From an uncultured Pelagibacteraceae bacterium (GTDB lineage Bacteria; Pseudomonadota; Alphaproteobacteria; Pelagibacterales; Pelagibacteraceae), in NCBI GenBank assembly GCA_902606065.1, contig CACLEX010000002.1:1-52799 (forward strand): a stretch of DNA of 52,799 bases, in the 5' to 3' direction. The translations under genes and the position numbers were made by a program. The number at the start of each line of letters is the position of its first letter. Position 1 is the first letter of the stretch. Below are positions 13,172 to 25,511 of this stretch, piece after piece. The notes under the pieces were generated by a model. That model had not been told where the DNA came from. It did no database searches and saw only the letters and a list, made by a program, of their open reading frames with translations.

Positions 13172-14421
13172 TTACTTCCTTACCTGGCCTTTGCTGGTGA
13201 CTTGATATTTATAAGAAATAAGTTGATTGAGTCCTACGGGACCTCTAGGTGGAAGTGTGTTGGTTGAGATTCCCACCTCGCCACCAAACCCAAATTCACC
13301 TCCATCTGCAAATTGTGTTGAAGTATTGTGCATAGCTATTGAACTTTTTACCTCATTTAAAAATTTTTTTGCTGCTTTTTTGTTTTGAGTAATAATACAA
13401 TCCGTATGCATGGTTCCGTATTTGTTAATATGCGCTATAGCCTCATCTATATTTTTTACTGATTTCACAGATACAACAGGTGACAAATATTCTTTTGACC
13501 AATCTTTTATCGAAGCTTTCTTAATTTTTTTATCATAAAGTTTTCTTATCTTATTATCACCAATAATTTTACATCCATTTTCTTCTAAATTTTTTAAAAT
13601 TTTATTTCCAAATTTCTTGATTATTTTTTCGTGTAAAAGAATTGTTTCGGTTGCTCCACATATTGCGGTATTCCTCATTTTAGCATTTTGAACTATTTTA
13701 TTTGCAATCTTAGGATTTGCATTTTTATCTACATAAGAATGACAAACACCTTCCAAATGACCAATTGTTGGAACAGATGACAAATCCTGTACTTTCTTAA
13801 CTAAATCTTTTCCACCTCTTGGAATTATTACATCAATAAATTTACTCATTTTTTGTAGAAGAAAATCAACAACACTTCTTTTTTTAAGTTTTAAAAACTG
13901 AACAAAATTTTCATCAACATTATTTTTCTTTAGTGATTTTCTAAAGAATTTTGTGAGAATAAGATTAGAATAAAAAGCTTCAGATCCACCTTTTAAAATG
14001 ACGGCATTCCCAGACTTAAAACATAACGATGCAACATCTGCTGTAACATTGGGTCTACTTTCGTATATAACGCCAATTACACCTATGGGTATAGATACTT
14101 TTGATATTACTAAACCATTTGGTCTTTTCCATTTTTCTAAAATGACATTAGTAGGATCCCTTAAACTAATAATTTTTTTTATAGAATTGGTTATCGCAAT
14201 TATTTTTTTTTCATTTAATATTAATCTTTGGATTAAATTATTTTTAATACCTTTTTTGTAGGCATTCTTAATATCTTTTTTATTTTCATTAATTATTAAT
14301 TTCTTGTTCTTTAAGATCAGAAGACGATAATCTTTTAGAACTTCGTCCTTTTTTTTTGTACTTAACCTTTTGTTAATAGCTTTTTTCGATTTTTTTCCGA
14401 TATCAGTTAATAGCTTTTGCA

Positions 14422-14422
<1 letters not shown>
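13172..14422 (-). CDS. proA: Glutamate-5-semialdehyde dehydrogenase
   Basis: PIGVIGVIYESRPNVTAD, ASTQF-type region HNTSTQFADGGEFGFGGEVGIST; coupled to proB. Confidence 0.95.
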
Positions 14423-16510
<2,088 letters not shown>

Positions 16511-16528
16511 CTATTTTGAGTTGTAATA

Positions 16529-16783
16529 TTAATTGGGTTTTACTGAAACAAAAGTTCTATCGGATTTTGTTTTTTTAAAAACAACTTTACCTTTTATTAC
16601 TGAAAAAATTGAGTGATCTTTACCCATACCCACATTTTCTCCTGGAAATATCTTAGTACCTCTTTGTCTAACAATTATGTTGCCAGGAATAACATTTTGA
16701 CCACCATATTTTTTTACACCAAGTCTTCTGCCGGCACTATCTCTACCGTTCCTTGATGATCCACCAGCTTTTTTCGTAGCCAT
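16529..16783 (-). CDS. rpmA: 50S ribosomal protein L27
   Basis: [28 protein letters not shown]. Confidence 0.98.
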   Translation of the reverse strand: MATKKAGGSSRNGRDSAGRRLGVKKYGGQNVIPGNIIVRQRGTKIFPGENVGMGKDHSIFSVIKGKVVFKKTKSDRTFVSVKPN

Positions 16784-16794
16784 ATTTTATTCCT

Positions 16795-17193
16795 TTATTT
16801 ACTCAATTCCTTTTTTTCAGAATCTTTTTTTGTTGATTTAGAAATCTTCTCAGCCTCAGATAAAATCTTACCATCTTTTGAAAAAATTTTATTTATTCTA
16901 ATCATAGAATATTCTTGTCTGTGACCATTTTTTCTTCTTGAGTTTTGTCTTCTTCTCTTTTTAAAAATAAGTACAGTTCTATTTTTACTATTTTTTATTA
17001 AGTTTGCTTCAACTTTGGCACCTTGAATTGTTGGCGAACCAATTTCTATTACTTTATTATCGCCATATGCCAATATATCATTAAACTCAATTTTAGTATC
17101 GGATTTTGAATTTGGTAATTTTTCAATTTTTAAAATTTCACCAGACTTCACTTTATATTGCTTACCACCCGATCGTATAACTGCGTATGACAT
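16795..17193 (-). CDS. rplU: 50S ribosomal protein L21 with Lys/Ser-rich C-terminal tail
   Basis: SYAVIRSGGKQYKVKSGEI; KRRRRQNSRRKNGHRQEYSMIRI. Confidence 0.96.
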   Translation of the reverse strand: MSYAVIRSGGKQYKVKSGEILKIEKLPNSKSDTKIEFNDILAYGDNKVIEIGSPTIQGAKVEANLIKNSKNRTVLIFKKRRRQNSRRKNGHRQEYSMIRINKIFSKDGKILSEAEKISKSTKKDSEKKELSK

Positions 17194-17215
17194 AAAATAG
17201 ATTTTTTTATCAGGG

Positions 17216-17243
17216 AATATAGTCAGGGCATTTCTTTAGTCAA
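17216..17243 (-). promoter_or_regulatory. Candidate sigma70 promoter for the rplU operon
   Basis: TTGACT (17238-17243) - 16 nt - TATATT (17216-17221) on minus strand, rplU ATG at 17193. Confidence 0.6.
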
Positions 17244-17252
17244 GCTTATTAA

Positions 17253-17972
17253 CTAAAAATTATCCTTTAAATCTCTCAATTTTGAAAAACTTTCTAAATC
17301 TTTTGCTTTAAGAAATATATTACATTCTAACTCATCAGCTAAAGTACTTGGTATTGTTGGTAATGCATTTTTAAGTTTCTTGTTAATTTCTAGTATTTTA
17401 TTTTTTAATTTTAAATTACCAGAGTCATTGGCAATACAGAAATTTGAGTTTTGTAAAGTGTACTCATGGCCACAATATATTTCTGTATCTTTTGGTAATG
17501 ATTTAATTTTTTTAAGAGAATTATACATTTGTTCGTATGTACCTTCAAAAATTCTGCCACACCCTAAAGAAAATAAAGTATCACCAGTAAAAATTTTTTT
17601 TTCTTTAAAAAAATGAAAAGCGATATGTCCAGATGTATGACCTGGAACATGATAAATTTTAGCCTCAAAATTATCTTGTTTCCATATTTGGTTGTCCTCT
17701 AGAGATATATCAATCTCGGGTATACGATTTTTATCTCCAATAAATCCAACCACCTTAGAATTATATTTTTTTTTTAATTCAAGATTTCCACCCACATGAT
17801 CGTAATGATGGTGTGTATTAAGTATAAATTTTAAATTTATTTTTGAATTATCAAGATAATTGATTATTGGTGCGGACTCGCTAGGGTCAATTACACAAGC
17901 GGTTTGATTTTCTTCATCAATGATTAAGTAGCTATAATTATCCTTTAGACATTTAATAATTTCAATTTTCAT
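17253..17972 (-). CDS. gloB: Hydroxyacylglutathione hydrolase (glyoxalase II)
   Basis: Metallo-beta-lactamase THHHYDHVGG, HVPGHTSGHIAF, GDTLFSLGCGRIFEG. Confidence 0.92.
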   Translation of the reverse strand: MKIEIIKCLKDNYSYLIIDEENQTACVIDPSESAPIINYLDNSKINLKFILNTHHHYDHVGGNLELKKKYNSKVVGFIGDKNRIPEIDISLEDNQIWKQDNFEAKIYHVPGHTSGHIAFHFFKEKKIFTGDTLFSLGCGRIFEGTYEQMYNSLKKIKSLPKDTEIYCGHEYTLQNSNFCIANDSGNLKLKNKILEINKKLKNALPTIPSTLADELECNIFLKAKDLESFSKLRDLKDNF

Positions 17973-18569
17973 TTATTTTTCTATTAAAAATATACCAAGT
18001 TCTCCAAATAAATTTTTAAAAATAAGATTTGAGTTATTAATATCAGAAATATTTTCATTAATTAACGCTAAAGATTTAAAAATTTTAAAGTTAATAATCT
18101 TAGAAAATCTGACAAAATCTTTTATCGTGCACATATGAATGTTTGGTGTGTTATACCAATCATGAGGTAAAGAGTTTGTAACTGGCATTGTTCCTTTAAA
18201 TAATAAATTAAATCTTACTTTCCAATGCCCAAAATTTGGAATAGTCACTATAGCTTTGTTACCAACTCGTAAAAGCTCTTTAATTACAATCTCAGGATTT
18301 ATAAAAGCTTGTAAAGTTTGTCCAAGAACAACATAATCAAAAGAGTCATTTGGAAATTGCTTTAAATCAAATTCTGCATTCCCCTCAATAACAGTCAGCC
18401 CTTTAGCAATACAAATTTGCACTTTTTCTTTTGAAATCTCAATTCCTCTGATATTAACATTTTTATTTGTCTTTAAAAATTCCATCAAAGTTCCATCATC
18501 ACATCCTACATCAAGAACTTTTGCATCTTTCTCAATCAAATCTGAAATAATTTTATATTCTGGTTTCAT
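17973..18569 (-). CDS. metW: Methionine biosynthesis protein MetW
   Basis: SAM-methyltransferase-like VLDVGCDDGTLMEFL; NFGHWKVRFNLLFKGTMPVT; coupled to metX. Confidence 0.92.
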   Translation of the reverse strand: MKPEYKIISDLIEKDAKVLDVGCDDGTLMEFLKTNKNVNIRGIEISKEKVQICIAKGLTVIEGNAEFDLKQFPNDSFDYVVLGQTLQAFINPEIVIKELLRVGNKAIVTIPNFGHWKVRFNLLFKGTMPVTNSLPHDWYNTPNIHMCTIKDFVRFSKIINFKIFKSLALINENISDINNSNLIFKNLFGELGIFLIEK

Positions 18570-19690
18570 AAATTTTTTTCTGCATAAGATTTATCTAAAA
18601 AATTTTTTAGAGCTTTTAAGAAATCAGGGATATTAAGTAAAAAAGAATCGTGCCCCTTATCAGACTCAATTTCAACAAAACCTACATTTGCACCAACAGC
18701 GTTTAAGGCAATTACAATGTCTTTATTTTCTTGTGTTGGATAAAGCCAATCTGAGGTAAAAGATATTATAAAAAATTTCGCTTTAGTATTTTTAAAAGCA
18801 TCAGATAAATTTCCATTAAATTGTTTTACTAAATCAAAATAATCCATTGCTCTTGTAATATATAAATAGCTATTCGCATCGAACCGATCTACAAATACTG
18901 AACCTTGGTATCTAAGATAACTTTCAATTTGAAAGTCAGCATCAAAACCAAATTTTAAATCATCTCTTTCTTGAAGTTTTCTACCAAATTTTTCTTGAAG
19001 CCCTTTTTTTGAGAGATAAGTAATATGTGCAGCCATTCTAGCTACAGCTAATCCTTTATCGGGTACAATATTTTTTGAATTATAATCTCCATCAGACCAA
19101 TTATGATCTGCCGCAATGGCTTGTCTGCCAAGCTCATTAAAAGCAATATTTTGCGCAGAATGGCTTGAAGTACAAGCAATTGGTATAGCTGTTTTAGCTT
19201 TATCAGGATAATTACTAATAAATTGTAGGACTTGCATTCCACCCATTGAACCACCTACAACTGAAAAAAGTTTTTTTATTCCAAAAAAATCCAACAAATT
19301 AATTTGTGCATTCACCATGTCATTAATTGTGATGACTGGAAAATCTGTTCCATAAATTTTTTTTGTCTTGGGATTTTCATGGCTAGGCCCAAAAGATCCC
19401 ATACACCCGCCTATTACATTAGCACAGATTACAAAATACTTATCTGTATCTATCGACTTGCCAGAGCCTACCGCATAAGACCACCAACCATCTTTTTTGG
19501 TCACTGGATTTATACCTGTTACAAATTGATCACCTGTTAAAGCATGAAATACTAAAATTGCGTTATCTTTTTCATTATTGAGTGAGCCATAAGTTTCATA
19601 CGCTAAAGGAAAATTATTAATAGTCTGACCACAATCTAATTTGAGTGGTTTTTCAACAATCAACGTTTTTATATTTTGTTTTATATTCAT
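18566..19690 (-). CDS. metX: Homoserine O-acetyl/succinyltransferase
   Basis: Alpha/beta hydrolase: VFHALTGDQFVTG, GGSMGGMQVLQF, DKGHDSFLL. Confidence 0.93.
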   Translation of the reverse strand: MNIKQNIKTLIVEKPLKLDCGQTINNFPLAYETYGSLNNEKDNAILVFHALTGDQFVTGINPVTKKDGWWSYAVGSGKSIDTDKYFVICANVIGGCMGSFGPSHENPKTKKIYGTDFPVITINDMVNAQINLLDFFGIKKLFSVVGGSMGGMQVLQFISNYPDKAKTAIPIACTSSHSAQNIAFNELGRQAIAADHNWSDGDYNSKNIVPDKGLAVARMAAHITYLSKKGLQEKFGRKLQERDDLKFGFDADFQIESYLRYQGSVFVDRFDANSYLYITRAMDYFDLVKQFNGNLSDAFKNTKAKFFIISFTSDWLYPTQENKDIVIALNAVGANVGFVEIESDKGHDSFLLNIPDFLKALKNFLDKSYAEKNL

Positions 19691-19724
19691 AATAAAAGCT
19701 GAAAGTTGAATTGTGAGAAAAAAA

Positions 19725-19776
19725 ACTTTTTTAGCGGTTTTTTTAAAGCGCTCGCAATTCAGGTAAATCAGCGCAT
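19725..19776 (-). promoter_or_regulatory. SAM-II-like riboswitch in the metX 5' UTR
   Basis: Minus strand reads GCGCUGAUUUACCUGAAUUGCGAGCGCUUUAAAAAAACCGCUAAAAAAG. P1 GCGCU/AGCGC pairs 19770-19774 with 19748-19752. GCGCUGAUUUA..CC..AUUGC.AGCGC and 3' GCUAAAAA match my recollection of the SAM-II consensus, and it lies upstream of metX. Confidence 0.8.
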
Positions 19777-19780
19777 AAAT

Positions 19781-19809
19781 TTTGTACTAGAAGTTATTTA
19801 GTATGTCAA
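19781..19809 (-). promoter_or_regulatory. Candidate sigma70 promoter for metX
   Basis: TTGACA (19804-19809) - 17 nt - TACAAA (19781-19786) on minus strand; predicted start near 19774, the first base of the riboswitch stem. Confidence 0.55.
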
Positions 19810-19884
19810 TTTTTAAAAATAATTACACTTAAACTATATAAAAAAATGTTTTTTTATTTATAAAGAGCATAAAATTTATAAAAG

Positions 19885-20967
19885 TTGGCTACCATGAGAT
19901 TTAAGAAATTAAATATTGAAACCTATGAGCCTGGTAAATCCAGTCTTAAGAGATTTCATCAAGTTATAAAGCTATCTGCAAATGAGTCAGCCTTAGGTGT
20001 CAGCTCAAAGGCTAAAAAGATTTTGTCTAATAAAAATTTAAGTTTTTTTAGGTACCCAGATGGCAAGTCTAATGCCTTAAGAAGACAAATATCTAAAAAG
20101 TTTAAATGCAATGAAGATAGAATTATTTGTGGCGCTGGATCTGATGAGGTTATTCAAATGCTATGTCAATTATTTTTGAATCCCAAGGATGAAGTTATTC
20201 TTCCTCAGTATAGTTTTTTAATGTACAGGATATATGCTAAAATAGTTGGTGCAAAAGTTATTTTTGCTAAAGAAAATAATTTCAAAGTATCAATTCCAGA
20301 AATTATTAAAAATGTTTCAAAAAAAACAAAAATTGTTTTTTTAGCAAATCCTAATAATCCAACTGGAACATACCTAACAAGTTCTGAGCTTTTAGAACTT
20401 AGAAAAAAATTGAGAAAAAATATTCTGCTAGTAGTGGATGATGCATATGCAGAATATATGAAAAATAATGATTATAAAAGTGGATTAAAATTATTTAAAA
20501 ATAAACAAAATGTCTTTATTTTAAGAACATTTTCTAAAATATACGGTTTATCCTCTCTAAGAGTAGGGTGGGGATATGGTTCAAAAAAAATTATTAAAGC
20601 ACTGAATGTTATTAAGCCACCTTTTAATGTTAATGAGGTAGCACAAAAAGCTGCCATTGAGTCTCTTAAGGATACTAAGTTTATAACTCGTTCAGTTAAA
20701 CACAATATTATTTATGCAAAAAAATTGAAAAATTTTCTTAACCAATATGGAATTAATTCAAATAATATATCGGCCAATTTTTTATTACTAAATTTTGAGA
20801 AATGCAAATTTAAAGCGAAATATTTTTATGAAAAATTAAAGATGAAAGGAATTATCTTAAGATCAACGGAAAATGGCTACAATATAAAAAATATGTTACG
20901 ATTAACCATTGGATCAAAAACAGATAATTTAAAATTTATGCGAGCAGTAAAAGGAATGTTTAATTAA
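19885..20967 (+). CDS. hisC: Histidinol-phosphate / aromatic aminotransferase (TTG start at 19885 or ATG at 19894)
   Basis: PLP fold I: ANPNNPTGTYL, DDAYAEY, RTFSKIYGLSSLRVGWGYG. Confidence 0.88.
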   Translation: MATMRFKKLNIETYEPGKSSLKRFHQVIKLSANESALGVSSKAKKILSNKNLSFFRYPDGKSNALRRQISKKFKCNEDRIICGAGSDEVIQMLCQLFLNPKDEVILPQYSFLMYRIYAKIVGAKVIFAKENNFKVSIPEIIKNVSKKTKIVFLANPNNPTGTYLTSSELLELRKKLRKNILLVVDDAYAEYMKNNDYKSGLKLFKNKQNVFILRTFSKIYGLSSLRVGWGYGSKKIIKALNVIKPPFNVNEVAQKAAIESLKDTKFITRSVKHNIIYAKKLKNFLNQYGINSNNISANFLLLNFEKCKFKAKYFYEKLKMKGIILRSTENGYNIKNMLRLTIGSKTDNLKFMRAVKGMFN

Positions 20968-21863
20968 TGAAAAATGTGCTCATCATCGGCTGTGGCTTGT
21001 TAGGATCTTCGTTAGTAAAAAGAATTGCAAAAAAAAAATTAGCAAAAAAAATTTTCATTTTTGAAAAATCTAAAAAAAATATATCAAAGATCAAAAGACT
21101 AAAGTTGCCAGGAATTCTTGTAAATAAACTACAAGAGGTAGTTGCAAAATCAAATCTAATTATTTTTTGTACGCCAATAAGTGAATACAAAAAGATGATA
21201 TTAAGATTAAACAATAATTTTAATTCAAAACAAATTATTACTGATGTTGGTTCGTCAAAAATAGAATCTTCAGAAATAATTAAAAGAAATTTAAAAAAAA
21301 AAATATCCTGGATTCAAAGTCATCCTATAGCTGGATCAGAAGTAAGTGGGCCTGAGCATGGTAAGGAAAATCTGTTTGAAAATAAGTGGTGTGTATTGAT
21401 TAAAAATAAGAAAATAAATATGAAACATTTAAAATTTTTAAATTCTTTTTGGAAAAAAATGGGTTCAAAAACTGTAATCATGAATGCGGAAAGACACGAT
21501 AAAATATTTTCAATTACAAGCCATTTACCACATTTAATAGCTTACAATTTGGTTAAATCAGCTCAAGATTTTGAGAAAAAGCAAAAATATGACTTAATTA
21601 AATATAGTGCAGGTGGATTAAGAGATTTTTCAAGAATCGCTGCATCAAATGAAATTATGTGGAGAGACATTTTTTTTGATAATAGAAAAAATGTTTCAAG
21701 AGCAATTGATATATTTATCAAAAATTTAAGATCTTTTAAGACAGACATTAATTCAAAAAATAACAAATCAATTCTTAAAAAATTAATTCAAACAAAAAAA
21801 GTTAGGTCTAAAATAATCAAATTAAAACAGGATGTAAATAAACCTGACTTTGGTAGAGATTAA
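20967..21863 (+). CDS. tyrA: Prephenate/arogenate dehydrogenase
   Basis: Rossmann IIGCGLLGSSLVKR; SHPIAGSEVSGPEHG; TSHLPHLIAY; coupled to hisC. Confidence 0.9.
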   Translation: MKNVLIIGCGLLGSSLVKRIAKKKLAKKIFIFEKSKKNISKIKRLKLPGILVNKLQEVVAKSNLIIFCTPISEYKKMILRLNNNFNSKQIITDVGSSKIESSEIIKRNLKKKISWIQSHPIAGSEVSGPEHGKENLFENKWCVLIKNKKINMKHLKFLNSFWKKMGSKTVIMNAERHDKIFSITSHLPHLIAYNLVKSAQDFEKKQKYDLIKYSAGGLRDFSRIAASNEIMWRDIFFDNRKNVSRAIDIFIKNLRSFKTDINSKNNKSILKKLIQTKKVRSKIIKLKQDVNKPDFGRD

Positions 21864-22615
21864 TAATTACCAATATTACTTACTTTTTTAACTTTTAGAT
21901 TTGCAGTTTTATCAATTAATTCAATTGTTTGTTTAGTTGGCATTACTACCACCTTCTTTTTTGGTCCATAAGCATGAATAAATTTAGACTTACTTAAACA
22001 TATACCGACATGTCCTTTCCAAAATATTATATCTCCTTTACTTAAATTTTTACCTTTTTTTCTTTTACAAAACTTTATCTGATTTTTTGTATCTCTTGGA
22101 AAAAATATTCTGTTATAATAAAAGTAAATTTGGATCAAAGCAGAGCAATCAATACCATCAGATGTTTTTCCACCCCATAGATATTTACTACTTTTAAATA
22201 ATTTCATTATTTTTAAAAAATCTTTTTCAAGATGATCAATTTTGACAATATCACTTTTTTTTATCCATCTGTCCTTTTTAAACTCAATTAGCCTTTTATT
22301 TTTGTTTAAAACCGATATGCCAGATGCAAAGAAAAGATAATTTTTTGTTGGTAAAAACTTATTTTTCTTTTTAATAAATATTCTAGATTTTGTTTTTTTT
22401 ATCTTAAAAGTCGGCTTAAAATTTTTATAAAAATAATTTTTTTTAATATAACCAATATAATTGTCAAAATTAGTTTTAATCTTAACCCAGTTTTTTTGAT
22501 TTTTTAATACCTTAAATTTTTCACCATACAAGATTTGCGATAAAGTTTCAGAGTTATTAGAAGGTTTTGCATTTATATTTCCAAGTGAAAAATTATAAAA
22601 AAAATTATTTTTCAT
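21860..22615 (-). CDS. NlpC/P60 family cysteine peptidase with SH3-like N-terminal region
   Basis: WGGKTSDGIDCSALIQIYF (Cys) and GHVGICLSKSKFIHAYG (His); no obvious signal peptide. Confidence 0.85.
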   Translation of the reverse strand: MKNNFFYNFSLGNINAKPSNNSETLSQILYGEKFKVLKNQKNWVKIKTNFDNYIGYIKKNYFYKNFKPTFKIKKTKSRIFIKKKNKFLPTKNYLFFASGISVLNKNKRLIEFKKDRWIKKSDIVKIDHLEKDFLKIMKLFKSSKYLWGGKTSDGIDCSALIQIYFYYNRIFFPRDTKNQIKFCKRKKGKNLSKGDIIFWKGHVGICLSKSKFIHAYGPKKKVVVMPTKQTIELIDKTANLKVKKVSNIGNY

Positions 22616-23981
22616 TAATCTTTAATTTATTTCTTATTATCCATAATATAATTAAAGATGGTATTACCATTATAGCAGTTAAGATAAAAAATACCCCCCA
22701 GTCCCCATTAAGCCAATCAACTAGAGCGCCCGATGATGATGCTAATGTGGTTCTTCCAGCAGTACCTATTGAGGCTAATAGAGCATATTGAGTTGCTGTG
22801 TAAGTTCTATCAACTAGCAATGATATAAATGCAACAAATGCAACAGTGGCAAAAGCTGCTGCAATGTCGTCAAAGATTACAGCTATTGCAAATAGTATTT
22901 CAGATTTATCACTCCACGCTAAAAGACTGAACAATAGATTTGTGCTCGCCATTAAAATTCCTGCTAAAAACATTGCTTTTAAAACACCAGATCTTATTAC
23001 AAATAGCCCACCTAGCAGAGTGAAGATGACAGTTGTTATCCATCCTAAAGTTTTTGAGTAAATAGCAATATCTGATTTACTAAAACCAATTTCTTTATAA
23101 AAGATAATAGACATACGCCCTAAAAAAGCCTCTCCAACTTTGAATAAAAAAACAAACCCTAGGATCCCCAAAGCTATTTGAAAGCCATTTTTTTTAAAAA
23201 AACTTATTATAGGTCCACTGATTGTTCCACTGATCCAAGTTATAGTTTGAGTAAGAAAATTTGAATTTTGGAATTTACCAGCAATTAATTGATCATTTTC
23301 TTTCTGATTAATTTGTCTTTCAGTCGAGTCAGTTTCATTAACAAACATTAATCCAATATTCATTAGAATTATTAAAATTCCTAAGATTAAAAAAGTTAGT
23401 TGCCAATAATTTTGAAAACCTAAATTTTCTAAAAAATCTGCGGAAAACAATGACAAAACCCCGCCTAATTTATATCCGCTCCACCACCCAACGACAGCCA
23501 TTGCTGCGCCCGCAGCCATTGATTTACCCTCGTTTTCGCTAATTTGCTCAATCCTTAAAGCATCCACAGTAATATCTTGTGTTGCTGAAGCAATTGCAAT
23601 GAGTAAACCTACTGATATTACAAGGGCTAAATTTTCTGAAGGATCGATTACACTCCACAAAAATAAGGAGATTAAGATTAATATCTGCATTAGGACAATC
23701 CATCCTCTTCGATGTCCAAGTTTTTTTGTTAGGTATGGTATTTGAATACGATCGATTAAAGGAGCCCATAAATAATTAAATGCATAAACTGCAAATATAA
23801 GACCAGCCCAACCAACTGTAGATCTGCTTAATCCATCTTCCTTTAACCATAAACTTAAACTACTACCTATTAATACCCAAGGAAAACCAGAGATAGCACC
23901 AAGCAATAATATTTTTAACATTCTTTTATCGAAATAAACTGAAAATGTTTCTGAAAGGGATTGTTTTTTGATTTCTATCAT
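22605..23981 (-). CDS. ampG: MFS permease, AmpG-like (muropeptide import)
   Basis: LLLGAISGFPWVLIGSSLSLWLKEDGLSRSTVGW, FNYLWAPLIDR, ASATQDITVDALRIE. Confidence 0.83.
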   Translation of the reverse strand: MIEIKKQSLSETFSVYFDKRMLKILLLGAISGFPWVLIGSSLSLWLKEDGLSRSTVGWAGLIFAVYAFNYLWAPLIDRIQIPYLTKKLGHRRGWIVLMQILILISLFLWSVIDPSENLALVISVGLLIAIASATQDITVDALRIEQISENEGKSMAAGAAMAVVGWWSGYKLGGVLSLFSADFLENLGFQNYWQLTFLILGILIILMNIGLMFVNETDSTERQINQKENDQLIAGKFQNSNFLTQTITWISGTISGPIISFFKKNGFQIALGILGFVFLFKVGEAFLGRMSIIFYKEIGFSKSDIAIYSKTLGWITTVIFTLLGGLFVIRSGVLKAMFLAGILMASTNLLFSLLAWSDKSEILFAIAVIFDDIAAAFATVAFVAFISLLVDRTYTATQYALLASIGTAGRTTLASSSGALVDWLNGDWGVFFILTAIMVIPSLIILWIIRNKLKINEK

Positions 23982-23984
23982 TTT

Positions 23985-25424
23985 TTAATTCCTCCAGAAT
24001 GAAGGTAAAAATAACACTAATATAGCAAATAACTCCAGTCTGCCTAAGATCATGCCGATTGTTAAAATCCATTTGGAAAAATCTGGTAATGAGGAGAAAT
24101 TACCATTAGGTCCAATTATTGATCCTAAACCTGGACCAACATTTGAAATAGAAGTCGCAGCACCTGAAATTGCGGTTATAAAATCAAGTCCATTTAATGA
24201 TAATAACGCAGATAATAAAAAAAATATTATTAAGTACATGTAAATAAAAGAAATGATCGATGCTATAAATTTATCATCAATTGGATTTTTATCGTATTTC
24301 AACACAAAAACACCTTTAGGGTAAATAATTTTTTTTAGTTGATTAATTACAAATGAATAAAGAATTTGAAAACGAAATATTTTTATGCCACATGTTGTTG
24401 AACCAGCACAGCCACCTATGAACATCAAAGCTAAAAATAATACTAGAGGAAAGCTACCCCAATTGTCAAATTGAGCATTAACATAACCAGTTCCGGTTAG
24501 AATAGAAATAACGTTAAAGAAAATTGATCTTAAATCAAATGAACTTGAATTGTTTAAAGTAAGATAAATCGATAAAATAAAAATCGATATAAATATTATC
24601 TTAATAAAAGTTTTGATTTGAGAATCTGATGTAAAAATAGACCTATTGCCATTCAAAAATTTAATGTACACGATAAATGGAACACTTCCTAAAATAATAA
24701 ATATCATAGCCGTAGTTTCTATCGCTAAGCTATTAAAAAAACCAATGGATTGATTATAATTAGAGAATCCACCAGTTGCTATAGTTGTCATCGAATGTGT
24801 AATACTATCAAAAATATTCATTCCAAAAATATTGTAAGTGATTGCACATAGCGCTGTTAATCCAGAGTAAATATAAATCAATCTTAGAGCAACCTCTTTA
24901 GACTTTGGAAGAATTTTTTCAGATGAATCATTGTTTGAAATTTTAAACAATTGCATTCCCCCAACATTCATGATGGGCATTAATGTAATCGCCATCACTA
25001 TGACACCAATACCTCCCAACCATTGAAGTATTGCTCTCCAAAATAATATCCCTTTAGGCATATTTTCTAAATTTGATATGATTGTTGAACCAGTTGTTGT
25101 AATACCTGACATACTTTCAAAAAAAGCATTTGTTACTGAAAATTCTAAATTAGAGAATATAAAGGGTAATGAACCAAATATAGCAATACTTAACCATGCT
25201 AATGCAGTTAGAAGGAATGCTTGTTGCAAATTAAGTTTTTTTTCATGATCTAGATTGGAGAGAAAAAATAAGGTTCCAAAAATAATTGTAACAATTGCTG
25301 CACCAAAAAAAGAAGAATCTATTTGACCATAAATAAATTGTACAATTATTGGAACAAGCATAAAAATACCAAGAATTATTTGAAGAATTCCAAGAGTGAA
25401 AAAAACTGTTTTATAATTAGACAT
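23985..25424 (-). CDS. trkH: Trk-type potassium uptake membrane protein
   Basis: FFESMSGITTTGSTI, QWLGGIGVIVMAI, GGCAGSTTCGIKIFR. Confidence 0.93.
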   Translation of the reverse strand: MSNYKTVFFTLGILQIILGIFMLVPIIVQFIYGQIDSSFFGAAIVTIIFGTLFFLSNLDHEKKLNLQQAFLLTALAWLSIAIFGSLPFIFSNLEFSVTNAFFESMSGITTTGSTIISNLENMPKGILFWRAILQWLGGIGVIVMAITLMPIMNVGGMQLFKISNNDSSEKILPKSKEVALRLIYIYSGLTALCAITYNIFGMNIFDSITHSMTTIATGGFSNYNQSIGFFNSLAIETTAMIFIILGSVPFIVYIKFLNGNRSIFTSDSQIKTFIKIIFISIFILSIYLTLNNSSSFDLRSIFFNVISILTGTGYVNAQFDNWGSFPLVLFLALMFIGGCAGSTTCGIKIFRFQILYSFVINQLKKIIYPKGVFVLKYDKNPIDDKFIASIISFIYMYLIIFFLLSALLSLNGLDFITAISGAATSISNVGPGLGSIIGPNGNFSSLPDFSKWILTIGMILGRLELFAILVLFLPSFWRN

Positions 25425-25511
25425 TTTGAAAGAACATTATTTTATGGTAAATAAATTTCAACTCTATAAGAATTAAGTAGTTCGCTAATAGAAGATTTTG
25501 TTGAATTATTC

